Source: Photobacterium damselae (GTDB taxonomy: Bacteria; Pseudomonadota; Gammaproteobacteria; Enterobacterales; Vibrionaceae). Taken from it: a stretch of 64,000 nt of DNA. Under the pieces are notes generated by a model that was not told where the DNA came from, ran no database searches, and saw only the letters and a list, made by a program, of their open reading frames with translations. Shown one piece after another: positions 26,901 through 36,557 of the stretch (its first letter is position 1; the number at the start of each line of letters is the position of its first letter). The stretch is from the NCBI RefSeq assembly GCF_003026815.1, contig NZ_PYOG01000014.1:33964-97963 (forward strand). The letters run 5' to 3'. The translations under genes and the position numbers were made by a program.

Positions 26901-27530
26901 ATGCTCAACGATAAACAAATTAAAATCGATGCTTCTAATGCTTTGGCTGGCAGAAAAAATTCGATAATACCTCCAACCCATCACTATGTATTAAAAACAC
27001 CATTAGATACCGTGCCCAATCATTGTGATTTCATTATATTGGGTATGGGATGTTTTTGGGGAGCTGAACGCCTATTTTGGCAGGTCGATGGTGTCTACAG
27101 TACAGCTGTTGGCTACAGTGGTGGTTATACTGAAAACCCCACTTATCAAGAGGTCTGTTCAGGACAAACCGGGCATGCTGAAGTAGTTAAGATTGTTTTT
27201 GACCCTACGGTTGTTTCTTTAGAGCAACTTTTAGCTTTATTTTGGGAAAAACACAACCCAACCCAAGGCATGCGCCAAGGTAATGATATCGGCCCCCAAT
27301 ACCGTTCGGTGATTTATACTCATTCATCAGAACAAGAGTTAGCGGCAATCAGTAGCCGTAATCGTTATCAACAAGCACTCACAAAGATGGGAGATGATCA
27401 TCTCATCACAACAGAAATTGAACCCGCTTCAACGTTTTATTTTGCCGAAGAGTACCATCAACAATATCTGGCTAAAAATCCAGATGGGTATTGCGGATTA
27501 GGAGGATTAAGCGTGTGCTTTCCTCAATAG
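26901..27530 (+). CDS. msrA: Peptide methionine sulfoxide reductase MsrA
   Basis: A 209-residue enzyme reducing methionine-S-sulfoxide in oxidised proteins. The catalytic Cys lies in [11 protein letters not shown], and [20 protein letters not shown] and [20 protein letters not shown] (resolving Cys) complete the family pattern; length fits E. coli MsrA. ATG at 26901 is preceded by AAGGAAG. It probably shares a transcript with the upstream cyclase. Confidence 0.95.
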   Translation: MLNDKQIKIDASNALAGRKNSIIPPTHHYVLKTPLDTVPNHCDFIILGMGCFWGAERLFWQVDGVYSTAVGYSGGYTENPTYQEVCSGQTGHAEVVKIVFDPTVVSLEQLLALFWEKHNPTQGMRQGNDIGPQYRSVIYTHSSEQELAAISSRNRYQQALTKMGDDHLITTEIEPASTFYFAEEYHQQYLAKNPDGYCGLGGLSVCFPQ

Positions 27531-27557
27531 AATTAAAAATATAAGTTAATAAATATA

Positions 27558-27579
27558 AGCGGCTACCGAAATAGCCGCT
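27558..27579. terminator. Hairpin after msrA
   Basis: AGCGGCTA pairs with TAGCCGCT across a 6-nt loop, between the convergent msrA gene and a minus-strand gene. There is no clear T-run, so strength is uncertain. Confidence 0.45.
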
Positions 27580-27596
27580 ATATCGGTATAAGAAAA

Positions 27597-28160
27597 TTAA
27601 TTTATAATACAAATAGTTGGTTTTGGCTCATAAGATGATGCATCATTTTTAACTTGAGCATGACCTTGTTGAGTGTTTTTAAAATAAAACCACTCACCAT
27701 CTGCTAATAATCCATCAGTTGTATAGCTATTAGCTAACTCTTGCATTAAATTGATAAATTCAGGATCCCAATTATTCATAGCATTATTGAATTCTTTCGC
27801 AGTTGGTGAATGCCATTTTTCACCTAACGTTGTCAACTTCCCACAAATAGACTTCGCTTCTAATGTATTTTTTGAATATTGATTTTTTGCTTCAATCCAC
27901 TTTTTATTCTTATTTTCTTTAATCACTGGAATATAATGATACTCTGTTAAACCATTATCATTTACAACCAGACGTCGATGAAAAAGAGGCAAATCGCTAG
28001 TACTAATATCAATTGAACTATCAACTTGTTTTTCAAATAAAAAAGAACTTCCTTGAGCACTCTTTGTTATTGAATAAACATCTTCATCAGCAAAACTGAG
28101 TTGGGAAATAAAAAGTGTTGAAATAGTAAACCCGGCAAGAGCTATTTTTTGATAAATCAT
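27597..28160 (-). CDS. Secreted protein of unknown function, tandem paralog A
   Basis: A 187-residue protein with an N-terminal signal peptide (cleavage after about QLSFA). It is a clear paralog of the gene directly upstream: both share the order YxxTxSxQGxSxLFE, a central KWIEA motif, a Cys, a W-(R/H)-(A/S)-PTA-(T/K)-E motif, GEW(F/Y)Y and a C-terminal PTIC. The WxxPTAxE motif recalls DUF1566/Lcl-type exported domains, but I would not assign the family. Two conserved Cys could form a disulfide in the periplasm. Confidence 0.7.
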   Translation of the reverse strand: MIYQKIALAGFTISTLFISQLSFADEDVYSITKSAQGSSFLFEKQVDSSIDISTSDLPLFHRRLVVNDNGLTEYHYIPVIKENKNKKWIEAKNQYSKNTLEAKSICGKLTTLGEKWHSPTAKEFNNAMNNWDPEFINLMQELANSYTTDGLLADGEWFYFKNTQQGHAQVKNDASSYEPKPTICIIN

Positions 28161-28194
28161 AGATAAGGCCTTATATTAATTTATATTGAATGAC

Positions 28195-28749
28195 TTACAT
28201 ATCCAAGTAACAAATAGTTGGACGAGGATCGCCATCTCCCATATTCTTATCTATAGCGCCACCTGTATGATTTGAGCGAATATAATACCACTCACCTATA
28301 TCCACATAGCCTTTGATAATATCATCTCCAGGTAATTTTTCTATAATTGCTCTTAAATCAGTATCATAAGATAAAGCAGCCTGTATTTCTGTAGCAGTAG
28401 GAGCTCTCCATGTCGCTCCAAAAGAGTCTAATTCAGAGCAATTTTTTTGTGTATCACTTGAGTCTATTGAATAAACACCTTCTGCTTCAATCCACTTATG
28501 AGAAGGCTTTGATACTACGACAGGAATAAATCGATATTCAACATTACCTTCATGAGTTGTGATCTCTTTTAACTTGAAGGTTTTTAATTCATCTTGACCT
28601 GACATAGCATTCGAGCTTTGATTTTCAAAAAGTTCAGAAATTCCTTGTGAACTTTCGGTTAATGTATACATATTGCTATTAGCAAAACTTACTTGAGGTA
28701 TTACTGATAAAATACATATACCAAATAACATGCTTCCTTTGTGGTACAT
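28195..28749 (-). CDS. Secreted protein of unknown function, tandem paralog B
   Basis: A 184-residue signal-peptide protein (cleavage after about VSFA) and a paralog of the following gene, with the same motif order (KWIEAEGVYS, FGATWRAPTATEI, GEWYYI, RPTICYL). AGGAGA precedes the ATG at a good distance. The two genes are 34 bases apart and probably one transcript. The function is not readable. Both are lower in GC than the housekeeping genes around them. Confidence 0.7.
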   Translation of the reverse strand: MYHKGSMLFGICILSVIPQVSFANSNMYTLTESSQGISELFENQSSNAMSGQDELKTFKLKEITTHEGNVEYRFIPVVVSKPSHKWIEAEGVYSIDSSDTQKNCSELDSFGATWRAPTATEIQAALSYDTDLRAIIEKLPGDDIIKGYVDIGEWYYIRSNHTGGAIDKNMGDGDPRPTICYLDM

Positions 28750-29013
28750 ATTTATTTCTCCTGTAGGTATAAAAAGCTGTCAAATAAGAAGACAACTTCA
28801 ACTCTTTTATACTTATTTACAGGAATAACTAATCAGCATATGAAAACTAAAAACCATCTTGATGCACTATACGGTATCCTATAAAAATTGATATTACATA
28901 AAGAACAATCACTTAGATAGAACCTCTTACATTAATCCTTAAAAATAAAATAATATATTTCATAAGTAGCATAGAGATAATAATCCTATTATCTCTGTGC
29001 CCTAATTTAAGAA

Positions 29014-31386
29014 CTAACGCTTTAACGTATTCAATCTTATTTGAGCCATACCATAAAGAGTATTAGCATCATATCCAGTGCTGTCGTGCCATATACCCGC
29101 AGGTATCTTCATTAAGATTTCAATAGCTTCAGTTACATGGTTAATCGCCAAAATATGAAACTCCCCTTTTTCGACCGCTTCGACAATGTCTTTACGTAGC
29201 ATCAGGTTATGTACATTAGACTGGGGAATAATAACGCCTTGCTGAGAGGTTCTGCCTTTGATAGCACAAACATCAAAAAAGCCCTCGATTTTCTCATTAA
29301 CGCCGCCAATAGGTTGCGCCTCACCAAACTGATTCATAGAGCCAGTAATAGCAACATCTTGTCGTAATGGCTGTTGTGAATACGCCGAAACAATCGCACA
29401 CAGCTCTGCCATTGAAGCACTGTCACCATCAACACCACCATATGATTGCTCAAAGGTAATATGAGTACTTAATGGAATTCGAGCGGTTTTGCCAAATACA
29501 GAAGCAAGATAGGCAGAAAGAATCATAACCCCTTTTGAATGTATGCTACCGCCAAGATCAACCGTTCGTTCAATATCAAAAATCTCACCAGAGCCATACG
29601 CTGTTGTGGCGGTAATTCGACTGGCAGAGCCAAATTGATGATCCGTTGTTGTCAGTACAGAAAGAGCGTTTACTTGACCAATGCGCTCACCTGTTACATC
29701 AATGAGAGTTGTGCCATTTACAAATCCTTGTTTGACCATATCTTGTAAACGACTGACCCGTTGAATCTGATTAGCTAAAGCTTGCTCTACATGATGAGAG
29801 CGAATCATATTGGCATTGGAAGATTTCGCGCAGTAATTAGTTTCTCGCAGTAAGTTGGCAATATCAGCCGAATGCAATGACAACTTATTTTGATCATCAG
29901 CCCGACGTGAACTGTATTCAATAATGCGAGCAATCGCTTTTCGATCACAATGCAGCATATTATTGTCTTGAATAATACTGGCGATAAACTTGGCGTACTG
30001 CTCTTCTGACTGCTCTGTTCTTGGCATATCATCTTCAAAATCGGCGGTGACTCTAAATAGTTCACCAAATTCAGGGTCATAATGCTGTAGCAACTGATAA
30101 GTTTGATAGTCACCAAATAAGATAATTTTTACATCCAGAGGAATGGCTTCTGGCTCTAAAGAAACAACACCAGATAAGGTGACTTCTCGCTCTAGGGAGT
30201 TTAAATTCAGCTCACGGGCACGCAATGCTCGCTTCAAGCCATCCCAAACATAAGGACGCTCCAACACCTTCACCGCATCCATTAACAACACCCCACCATT
30301 TGCTCGGTGTAAGCTGCCTGGTCGAATTAATGAATAGTCGGTAAAAACAGTCCCTTTGAAAGTGGCATTTTCAATATAGCCAAACAGATTATGATACGTT
30401 GGGCTCTCTTCTACCACGATTGGAAATGCATGTTCATCTTGCGCAACCAATACGTTAATTTGATAACGTCTTGGCATTTTTTTATCGAGAGAGGCATACG
30501 CTAAAGCCAGTTGCTCTTCATTGTCTTCTAAGAAAATATCCAGATTTTCCAGAATATCTTTTTGTAGTGCAGTTAAGTAATGTTTAGCTTCTGAAATCTT
30601 TCCATATTGGATTTTGAGTGGTTTTAATACGTGAGAAACCACTTCTTGAGCAACTTCTTCATCTAATTTTTGCAGCTTGTCACTAAATGCTTCTTCAAAC
30701 TCAGTAAATTGACGGATCATACCGCGCAACTCAGCTTCTAAAGCATTAATTACCTGTTCAAAATGATTTTGCTCTTGTTCAGAAAGTGCTTGAAAGCTCT
30801 CTTCAGTATGAGGTTGCTCACCATTCATCGCAACCATTTGGTATTCGCCTTGAGCGGTTACCGTCACACTAATATTATTAACTTGTGCTTGGCTTGAAAT
30901 CGCTTGAAGAATTTCGCCCTGTTTCTCTGCTAATTGTTGCTTGAGCTTATCAGCACGGGAATAGTACATTTCGTTATCAAAAGCGAGCGGTAATGATTTA
31001 ACAAGCCGCTTCATCAATTGCTCAATGTCTTTTTTAAAAGGCAAGCCACTACCAGCAGGAAGCTTTAGTACTTTCGGACTGCGGGAGTTATCAAAATTTG
31101 AGACATAACACCAATCATATAAAGTATGACCATTGCCATTAGGATCATGACGATTTAAATAACGCAGCACCATAGTACGTTTGCCAAGGCCATTACGTCC
31201 AATCGCATAAATATTATAGCCTTTCTCTTTGATCGACATTGCGAACTCAACCGCTCTTTGGGCGCGCTCTTGCCCTACGATCTCATCAATCGGTGCTAAC
31301 TGTTTGGTTGATTTAATTTCTTTAGCTAATCCATTTAGCTCTGATTCTCGATACAGTTTGTCACTGCTTAGAGGTTGTACTGACAT
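29014..31386 (-). CDS. Lon-type ATP-dependent protease (LonB/YcbZ-like)
   Basis: A 790-residue AAA+ protease of the soluble bacterial LonB/LonH class. A P-loop GRNGLGKRT near residue 64 is followed by a long coiled-coil insertion (about 150-310), the rest of the ATPase core (GGVLLMDAVKVL, then ILFGDYQTYQLL) and a C-terminal S16 domain with the Ser-Lys dyad in DGDSASMAE and NEKIEGFFDVC. It lacks the Lon N-terminal substrate domain. The gene is monocistronic with a long upstream region. Substrates are unknown. Confidence 0.88.
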   Translation of the reverse strand: MSVQPLSSDKLYRESELNGLAKEIKSTKQLAPIDEIVGQERAQRAVEFAMSIKEKGYNIYAIGRNGLGKRTMVLRYLNRHDPNGNGHTLYDWCYVSNFDNSRSPKVLKLPAGSGLPFKKDIEQLMKRLVKSLPLAFDNEMYYSRADKLKQQLAEKQGEILQAISSQAQVNNISVTVTAQGEYQMVAMNGEQPHTEESFQALSEQEQNHFEQVINALEAELRGMIRQFTEFEEAFSDKLQKLDEEVAQEVVSHVLKPLKIQYGKISEAKHYLTALQKDILENLDIFLEDNEEQLALAYASLDKKMPRRYQINVLVAQDEHAFPIVVEESPTYHNLFGYIENATFKGTVFTDYSLIRPGSLHRANGGVLLMDAVKVLERPYVWDGLKRALRARELNLNSLEREVTLSGVVSLEPEAIPLDVKIILFGDYQTYQLLQHYDPEFGELFRVTADFEDDMPRTEQSEEQYAKFIASIIQDNNMLHCDRKAIARIIEYSSRRADDQNKLSLHSADIANLLRETNYCAKSSNANMIRSHHVEQALANQIQRVSRLQDMVKQGFVNGTTLIDVTGERIGQVNALSVLTTTDHQFGSASRITATTAYGSGEIFDIERTVDLGGSIHSKGVMILSAYLASVFGKTARIPLSTHITFEQSYGGVDGDSASMAELCAIVSAYSQQPLRQDVAITGSMNQFGEAQPIGGVNEKIEGFFDVCAIKGRTSQQGVIIPQSNVHNLMLRKDIVEAVEKGEFHILAINHVTEAIEILMKIPAGIWHDSTGYDANTLYGMAQIRLNTLKR

Positions 31387-31839
31387 AATCGATCCCTCTC
31401 ATATATGACATCATGTCTTCAGTGTAAACATAAACGTATGAAAATTTAGTGACTTACTCCGTTATTTTTCAAATTTTTCGTTTTATATTTCATTCAGTTA
31501 AGATTAATTAAACCCTAATAACGATACGGTTTTATATCTCAAGTGCTTTGTCTATTTTTTCGCAGTAACTTCTATTCCTCTCATAACAAAGGTAACTTTA
31601 GCGAATATTTAAGGGCTGAAAAAAGCAAAACCATAAAATATTTTCATGAAATGAATTAGTGTTTTTTATCGCTATTTATTAGAAATAGTAATATTAGTTT
31701 TTCTAATCTTTATTTGAATTTTTTCTCACTTTTTTATCGTTATAAAATCCATATAATGCCCGCACTTCCAGAGGATAAGTAAGTCCTTAAACTTTTTTAA
31801 ATCATTAACGATACTAGGAATACATTAGGTTTAGCGCCA
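31387..31839. other. AT-rich non-coding region upstream of the Lon-like protease gene
   Basis: No coding frame is supported. The left part should hold the minus-strand protease promoter. The right part contains TATAAT at 31752-31757, a good -10 element for a plus-strand transcript that would cover the 26-codon ORF and its terminator. The matching -35 is poor. Confidence 0.35.
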
Positions 31840-31920
31840 TGACTAAGAAAATCATCAATAAAATTGCAGTAGCATATCAGCGTTCTTTCTCTGAGCTATA
31901 CAAGCGCGACAATAAATAAT
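31840..31920 (+). CDS. Possible 26-residue small protein
   Basis: The frame reads MTKKIINKIAVAYQRSFSEL then YKRDNK and stop. It is amphipathic and basic, with AGG at about 9 bases upstream of the ATG, a TATAAT box 83 bases upstream and a strong terminator 31 bases downstream, so it sits inside a well-defined short transcription unit. It could be a real mini-protein or a coding-like part of a small RNA. No homologue is known to me. Confidence 0.4.
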
Positions 31921-31950
31921 CTGATGTTATCGTTTTAGATAATGATTTAA

Positions 31951-31975
31951 AAAAGGCACCGCAAGGTGCCTTTTT
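31951..31975 (+). terminator. Rho-independent terminator of the short transcript
   Basis: AAAAGGCACC-GCAA-GGTGCCTTTT is a perfect 10-bp stem with a GCAA tetraloop and a T-run. It follows the 26-codon ORF. The A-run on its left would also give a T-run on the minus strand. Confidence 0.9.
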
Positions 31976-32018
31976 AGTTACTTCATAGTTCAAACTATAA
32001 CTTTAGTTTAAGTTATTC

Positions 32019-32363
32019 TTATTTGTGTTCAGTCGAAATTCGCCCCATCATTGGTAGAACTTTACCATTAGAAGCAATACACATTTCAAGATCATAACCA
32101 AACTTTACTGAGTCAATGATCTGATTTTTAATCTGATCACTTACATTATCTAAGTCAATATTCACAATATTGTCATTCATTGAGAATCGTTTGTGAGTTA
32201 CGCCATCAGCGTCAGTTAGAAACTCAATTGTTCCACCTTGCGACAAACTTGTCATCGCGCCACCTTGTGAAGCACAAATTTGTTCTAATGAATCATCAAC
32301 GTTTGCAAAAGCAGAAGTTGAACCAAGAGCTAGAAGACCGATTGCTAAAATTTGTTTTTTCAT
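32019..32363 (-). CDS. Small secreted protein of unknown function
   Basis: A 114-residue protein with a signal peptide (MKKQILAIGLLALGSTSAFA). The mature part has two Cys (near residues 29 and 95) that could pair in the periplasm. No family is recognised. A good ribosome site (AGGAAC) precedes the ATG. It is separated from the next secreted-protein gene by 148 bases. Confidence 0.65.
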   Translation of the reverse strand: MKKQILAIGLLALGSTSAFANVDDSLEQICASQGGAMTSLSQGGTIEFLTDADGVTHKRFSMNDNIVNIDLDNVSDQIKNQIIDSVKFGYDLEMCIASNGKVLPMMGRISTEHK

Positions 32364-32511
32364 TATAGTTCCTCATTAATTGGAGCTATATCATAAAACA
32401 ATAGAAAGTATTCTTATTAACAACAGAAACATCAACAAAACAACAATGCTAAGTGCGAAAAAAGCTTCTCGAATAAAGAAGCTCATATAAAACAATTATC
32501 TGATAGTTTAC

Positions 32512-32877
32512 TTAATATTTCTCACCAAGGAACTGATCGCGAGCAGCAGACCAAGCATTAGCGTAGCAGGTTGCCCATTTAACCTTTGCTTTAGTACCAT
32601 CTGCATCATCAGCCGTTACTTTTTTAAGATGGGCGCACTCTTGCTCTACTTGAGATGTTAACTTATCGCCTTGAGCTGATAAATCATACACTTGAGATTT
32701 AGCAGCATTACCCGCATTGACCAAACAAGTTTCTAATCCAGACTCATCTAAATTTTCATTTCCCATACAAGACTGAGTCACATCTGAATTACCGTATGGC
32801 ACAGATTGTGCATAAGACACAGCGGAAAAACATGACATAGCAAGTAAGGATGCTAGGGTATAAGCTTTAATTGACAT
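32512..32877 (-). CDS. Small secreted Cys-containing protein of unknown function
   Basis: A 121-residue protein with a signal peptide cleaved after about SAVSYA. The mature region has four Cys (near 37, 51, 80 and 98), consistent with two disulfides, and appears mostly helical. I do not recognise it. It precedes another small exported protein gene on the same strand, but the 148-base gap argues against tight coupling. Confidence 0.65.
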   Translation of the reverse strand: MSIKAYTLASLLAMSCFSAVSYAQSVPYGNSDVTQSCMGNENLDESGLETCLVNAGNAAKSQVYDLSAQGDKLTSQVEQECAHLKKVTADDADGTKAKVKWATCYANAWSAARDQFLGEKY

Positions 32878-33051
32878 AGTGTAATTCTGTGATTATTTGA
32901 ATAATCTTTTGAATTTATACCCAGAGAGAATTTCTCGCAACCATTAATCTCAGTCACCGCTTAGAAACTAAAAAGCTGCAGTACAAAAGTCATATTATTG
33001 TATACAACTCTTACACTACAGCTTTTATTCAATTTTACTGTCGATGAGCGA

Positions 33052-33930
33052 TTAAAGTGATGCCATTGCGCCTTTACCTACGCCTTCGTAAGCAAATACG
33101 TCTAGAGAATCATTGGTCTCTAATTTCGGTTTTACTTGCTGAGCAATATAATAAGCCAGCAACTCTACTGTCGTATCTGTAGGTAGAATTTCCGTTTTAT
33201 TTTTAGCAATGGCTAAATCAAATTTACCTTGCGGTGCTTGATAACTAAAACCAACATACTGCTCAGATGATAGATTTTGTGCATTCTCGCTTAAATCAAG
33301 AAGAGAAAGCTCGACCACATCTTCTTCTGCGGCTAAATAAATGTCTTGCCAACGTTCGGCCCACTCTTGCTCTAACACAGAGTGTCGCTTGCCATTAACC
33401 AACAATTCGATAGGAGAACGATGACCATGGGCAATACGTTGACAATTACCATCGTGTTTTTTTAAGCCGTGACTGTAATGGTAGAATGCACCATCAATTT
33501 TTTCATGTCGGAGTGTAAGCTCTAAGCCTTCAACATTAGCAGGCATATGTCCAGATAACACGTTGTGCAAGTGCTTAGTTACTGTTTCAATCGTAACCTC
33601 TTGCGCATCAATAAAACAAAATGCTTGCTCAGGACTTTTTAAATAAATGCTGTTATCACCACGAAGCAAATCTACAGTAAAGTAACCGTCTTCAACTTGC
33701 TGCGCTTTAATTGCACTATTTTGTGTTGGAACAATCAAACGATGATCGACAAACTGATCAACCAATTGTTTGATTTGCTTTTTTACTCGACTGAAATCAA
33801 GCACCATGCTCATTTCATTTAATTCACCAGACATGACCACATCGAGAATCCAACTCTCGCCTACCATACCTCGCTCAACAGAAAGATAAGAGGCATCAAT
33901 TACAGTAAGATCTCTAACAAATAGCTTCAA
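33052..33930 (-). CDS. Two-domain 6-pyruvoyl-tetrahydropterin synthase/QueD-like protein
   Basis: A 292-residue protein with two PTPS/QueD-type T-folds in tandem. The first (1-125) keeps MVLDFSRVK, the Asp-His pair at 62-63 and TIETV, but its HGH zinc motif is replaced by GESW. The second (145-292) keeps SHGL, Cys163 and HGH (168-170) and a C-terminal TTVELLAYY, but lacks the DFxxxK/DH part. Together they would make one full catalytic set. Single-domain QueD converts dihydroneopterin triphosphate for queuosine synthesis; whether this protein does so is open. Confidence 0.75.
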   Translation of the reverse strand: MKLFVRDLTVIDASYLSVERGMVGESWILDVVMSGELNEMSMVLDFSRVKKQIKQLVDQFVDHRLIVPTQNSAIKAQQVEDGYFTVDLLRGDNSIYLKSPEQAFCFIDAQEVTIETVTKHLHNVLSGHMPANVEGLELTLRHEKIDGAFYHYSHGLKKHDGNCQRIAHGHRSPIELLVNGKRHSVLEQEWAERWQDIYLAAEEDVVELSLLDLSENAQNLSSEQYVGFSYQAPQGKFDLAIAKNKTEILPTDTTVELLAYYIAQQVKPKLETNDSLDVFAYEGVGKGAMASL

Positions 33931-34030
33931 AGTGAAGTCCTTATTGATAATGGTTGTCGTTTTTAAGGAAGAGCATTATACCCCCCTGACAAAGAGAGTA
34001 AATGCCTTATTAAAGAATAGCAGGCTACAA

Positions 34031-34056
34031 AAAAGCCCTAAAATAGATAGGGCTTT
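34031..34056 (-). terminator. Terminator of the outer-membrane barrel gene
   Basis: AAAGCCCT pairs with AGGGCTTT, and the minus strand continues into a run of T residues. It starts about 25 bases after the stop codon. Confidence 0.75.
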
Positions 34057-34080
34057 CAGTGGGTTATATTGGAAAGATAA

Positions 34081-34803
34081 TTAAAATCGGTAGTTAACAG
34101 CCATATATACTGACGAAATCGATTCCGGCTGAGTCTCAAAAGACACTGAATGATTATCTCCTGAAATCTTACCAGTCCATTTTTTCACAGCTTCACTAGG
34201 CAGTACGGTATGGCGAGCACCAATATCCATTGTAAATTGCTGGGTTATACGCCAACTAACACCAGCTTGCAGACCAAATACATACCCTGACTCATGATAA
34301 CGACCTTCGCCTGTCGCCTTACCGTCTACTTGAGTATAACCAAAGTGAGCCCCCACAAAAGGGCTGATTGCTTTATGTGGTCTAAATAAATAGTCACCGC
34401 TAAGCAGATGTAAATCGATTGTATTTTCTAATGCTTTTACATCGTTTACTTTAGTGTCTGCTTGATGACGTTGATAGCTATAGTAAATTCGTCCTTTACC
34501 ATTAGGAGCGTAAATACCAAAATCAATACCAGCAAAACCATTTCTATCGGGACTTGGCGCATCAAAAGACTGGCCCGATATTTTTGCTCGATTAGTAATA
34601 CTAAACTGACTCAAGCCACCGGTTAAACCAACAAAGTAATGACGAGAATCATCAAAGCTCGGTACTTGTACCGACTCAGTTAACTCAGAACCTGAATCGG
34701 TATTTACTGGTAATATAGAGGATTGTTGATCAAGAGTTTCTGCAACTGCAGATTGAGATAAAATAGCGACAAGCGTACTCGTTGCTAACATGATTTTTTT
34801 CAT
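34081..34803 (-). CDS. Outer-membrane beta-barrel protein
   Basis: A protein of about 240 residues with a signal peptide (MKKIMLATSTLVAILSQSAVA) and a mature part of alternating amphipathic strands (FVGLTGGLSQF, SPFVGAHFGYTQV, YVFGLQAGVSWRI) ending in the C-terminal Phe typical of outer-membrane proteins (VYMAVNYRF). It fits the small 8-stranded OmpA/OmpW-like class. ATG at 34803 starts the signal peptide; the longer frame has no better start. The function is unknown. Confidence 0.75.
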   Translation of the reverse strand: MKKIMLATSTLVAILSQSAVAETLDQQSSILPVNTDSGSELTESVQVPSFDDSRHYFVGLTGGLSQFSITNRAKISGQSFDAPSPDRNGFAGIDFGIYAPNGKGRIYYSYQRHQADTKVNDVKALENTIDLHLLSGDYLFRPHKAISPFVGAHFGYTQVDGKATGEGRYHESGYVFGLQAGVSWRITQQFTMDIGARHTVLPSEAVKKWTGKISGDNHSVSFETQPESISSVYMAVNYRF

Positions 34804-34833
34804 TGAGAATAACATTCCTGTGTCATCACGGTT

Positions 34834-34902
34834 TATACCCAAGTAGCTTCAAGATGCAAATGTCTTAAGTCAATATTGCCTAAGTATAGAGACTTGGGTA
34901 TA
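34834..34902. repeat. TATACCCAAGT inverted repeat element
   Basis: TATACCCAAGT (34834-34844) is matched by ACTTGGGTATA (34892-34902), an 11-bp perfect inverted repeat with 47 bases between. Related ACCCAAGTA/TACTTGGGT arms occur at 42556-42582. Such elements are dispersed in Vibrio-group genomes between genes. Confidence 0.5.
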
Positions 34903-34965
34903 GATTCATTATTTATGAGTATGCTATCAAACCTTAAAGTTTAGACACAGAAAATTAATCGTAAT

Positions 34966-35340
34966 TTATTCACTTCTTAGCCAGTTTAGCGCATCTAAAG
35001 GCTCATCAAACCATTTCACTTCTCCAGAGATAAACCAATTACCCACTTTAGCTCCAACTTCAAGCCACCGTTGATTTCCATATAGTGCGATTTTGTGAAA
35101 TGCTTTTCCGTGTTTAAGCCCTAATTTTAAATCATCCCAAGCAGCACGTAATTCCCATCCCGAAAACTCTGAACCATCAAAATACACATCAACAATCGGG
35201 GAATCGATGCTTTCCAGAGCCTCATCAATCATAGGTGTAATCTTTTCATAGTCACTATGAGTCAATTTTCCACAAGCTTTAAGCTCAAGAAAAACATGAT
35301 TACCAGTACAATCAATTTCAATATCTAGACCATGAATCAT
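34966..35340 (-). CDS. SpoIIAA-like (STAS-fold) protein
   Basis: A 124-residue protein matching the SpoIIAA-like family (formerly DUF3478): an opening LDIEIDCTGNHVFLELKACG, then KLTHSDYEKITPMIDEAL, and a C-terminal KWFDEPLDALNWL. It is probably cytosolic. Members are found in stress and membrane-associated contexts, but no activity is established. The gene stands alone with an AGATATC-type weak upstream ribosome region. Confidence 0.8.
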   Translation of the reverse strand: MIHGLDIEIDCTGNHVFLELKACGKLTHSDYEKITPMIDEALESIDSPIVDVYFDGSEFSGWELRAAWDDLKLGLKHGKAFHKIALYGNQRWLEVGAKVGNWFISGEVKWFDEPLDALNWLRSE

Positions 35341-35530
35341 TATGATATCTCCACTATGGTTTAATAACTTGATTGTAGGCTGCCAGAGCCAAATTGATAT
35401 CCCCCGAATACGTAAAATAAAATTGGGTTATCAAAAAAGAAGAAAAGAAAGTGGAGTTATGAGGTGCGATTCAAAGTAATAACTTATTATTTTTAATATC
35501 ATTTTTCTTATTTGCAAATAAAAGACGAAA

Positions 35531-36463
35531 ATGAAACTCTCTCAACTTAATGCCTTTAAAGCCGTGGTTGAATGCCAAACGGTAACGGCAGCTGCCGAAC
35601 GATTGAATCTAAGTCAACCCGCTGTTAGCCGTTTACTTTCAGCGCTAGAAGATCGGCTAGGCTTTACCCTCTTTGTACGCAGTCGAAATCGTTTAGTATT
35701 AAGTGTTGAAGGTGAAGCCTTTTATCTAGAAGTCGCTAAAGTGTTCGAGGCGGTTTCTGATTTGGATAATGTTGCAACTTCAATTCGTACAAATCATTTT
35801 GGATCACTTCATTTAGCGGCAATGCCTCTATTATCTAATGCGTTTTTACCTCGAATACTTGCCCATTTTCTGAAACAGACCAATCAGCTAAAGGTGGGAT
35901 TTAAAACCTATCGCTCAGAAGAAATCATTCGCCGGGTACAAAGTCAGGTCGTGGATATCGGCTTTGCTTTTTTGCCTGATACCCAGCCATTACCTGGAGT
36001 TAAAGCGCAACGTGTTGAATGCCAGTGTGTAGCTATCGTGCCTATCCATTCTCCCCTTGCCCATAAATCGTACTTATATCTAGATGACATTGCCGATCAA
36101 CTTGTTATTCGACATGAAAAAGACACCGTACAGCAACGCATCGACTCTCTTTTACAGCGTCACGATTTACGAACCATAGAACATATCGAAGTCTCACTTG
36201 CCAGCACAGCCGCTGCTTTAGTTCAAGAAGGGATTGGCATGGCAATTACCGATCCACTAACGGCATATATGAGTAGTGAACATACAAACGTGTTAACTAA
36301 ACCTCTTAACTTTCATTTACCTTTTGAATTCGACATTCTTTACCCTGCATTTAAACCTATCCATCGTCATGCAGAAGTGTTTATCGAACAATTTATGCTA
36401 CAAGCCGATGCAATGGATATCCAACTAAAAATAGGCCCAATGCGAGATTTAAATGAGTACTGA
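35531..36463 (+). CDS. LysR-family regulator of the opine-type operon
   Basis: A 310-residue LysR protein. The helix-turn-helix (LNAFKAVVECQTVTAAAERL, then NLSQPAVSRLLSALEDRLGF) is followed by an effector domain resembling OccR/NocR-type opine regulators. It is codirectional with, and 202 bases upstream of, the opine-dehydrogenase-like gene and its permease, which it probably controls. An AGTAT-N11-ATACT inverted repeat in that gap is a candidate binding site. Confidence 0.88.
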   Translation: MKLSQLNAFKAVVECQTVTAAAERLNLSQPAVSRLLSALEDRLGFTLFVRSRNRLVLSVEGEAFYLEVAKVFEAVSDLDNVATSIRTNHFGSLHLAAMPLLSNAFLPRILAHFLKQTNQLKVGFKTYRSEEIIRRVQSQVVDIGFAFLPDTQPLPGVKAQRVECQCVAIVPIHSPLAHKSYLYLDDIADQLVIRHEKDTVQQRIDSLLQRHDLRTIEHIEVSLASTAAALVQEGIGMAITDPLTAYMSSEHTNVLTKPLNFHLPFEFDILYPAFKPIHRHAEVFIEQFMLQADAMDIQLKIGPMRDLNEY

Positions 36464-36557
36464 ACTCATCAAAATCACAAAACAGCCAGCCTTCATACAT
36501 TTTAAAAATTATAAATAAAACACTTAGTATCAATAATTTGAAACATTTATTTCTTAG

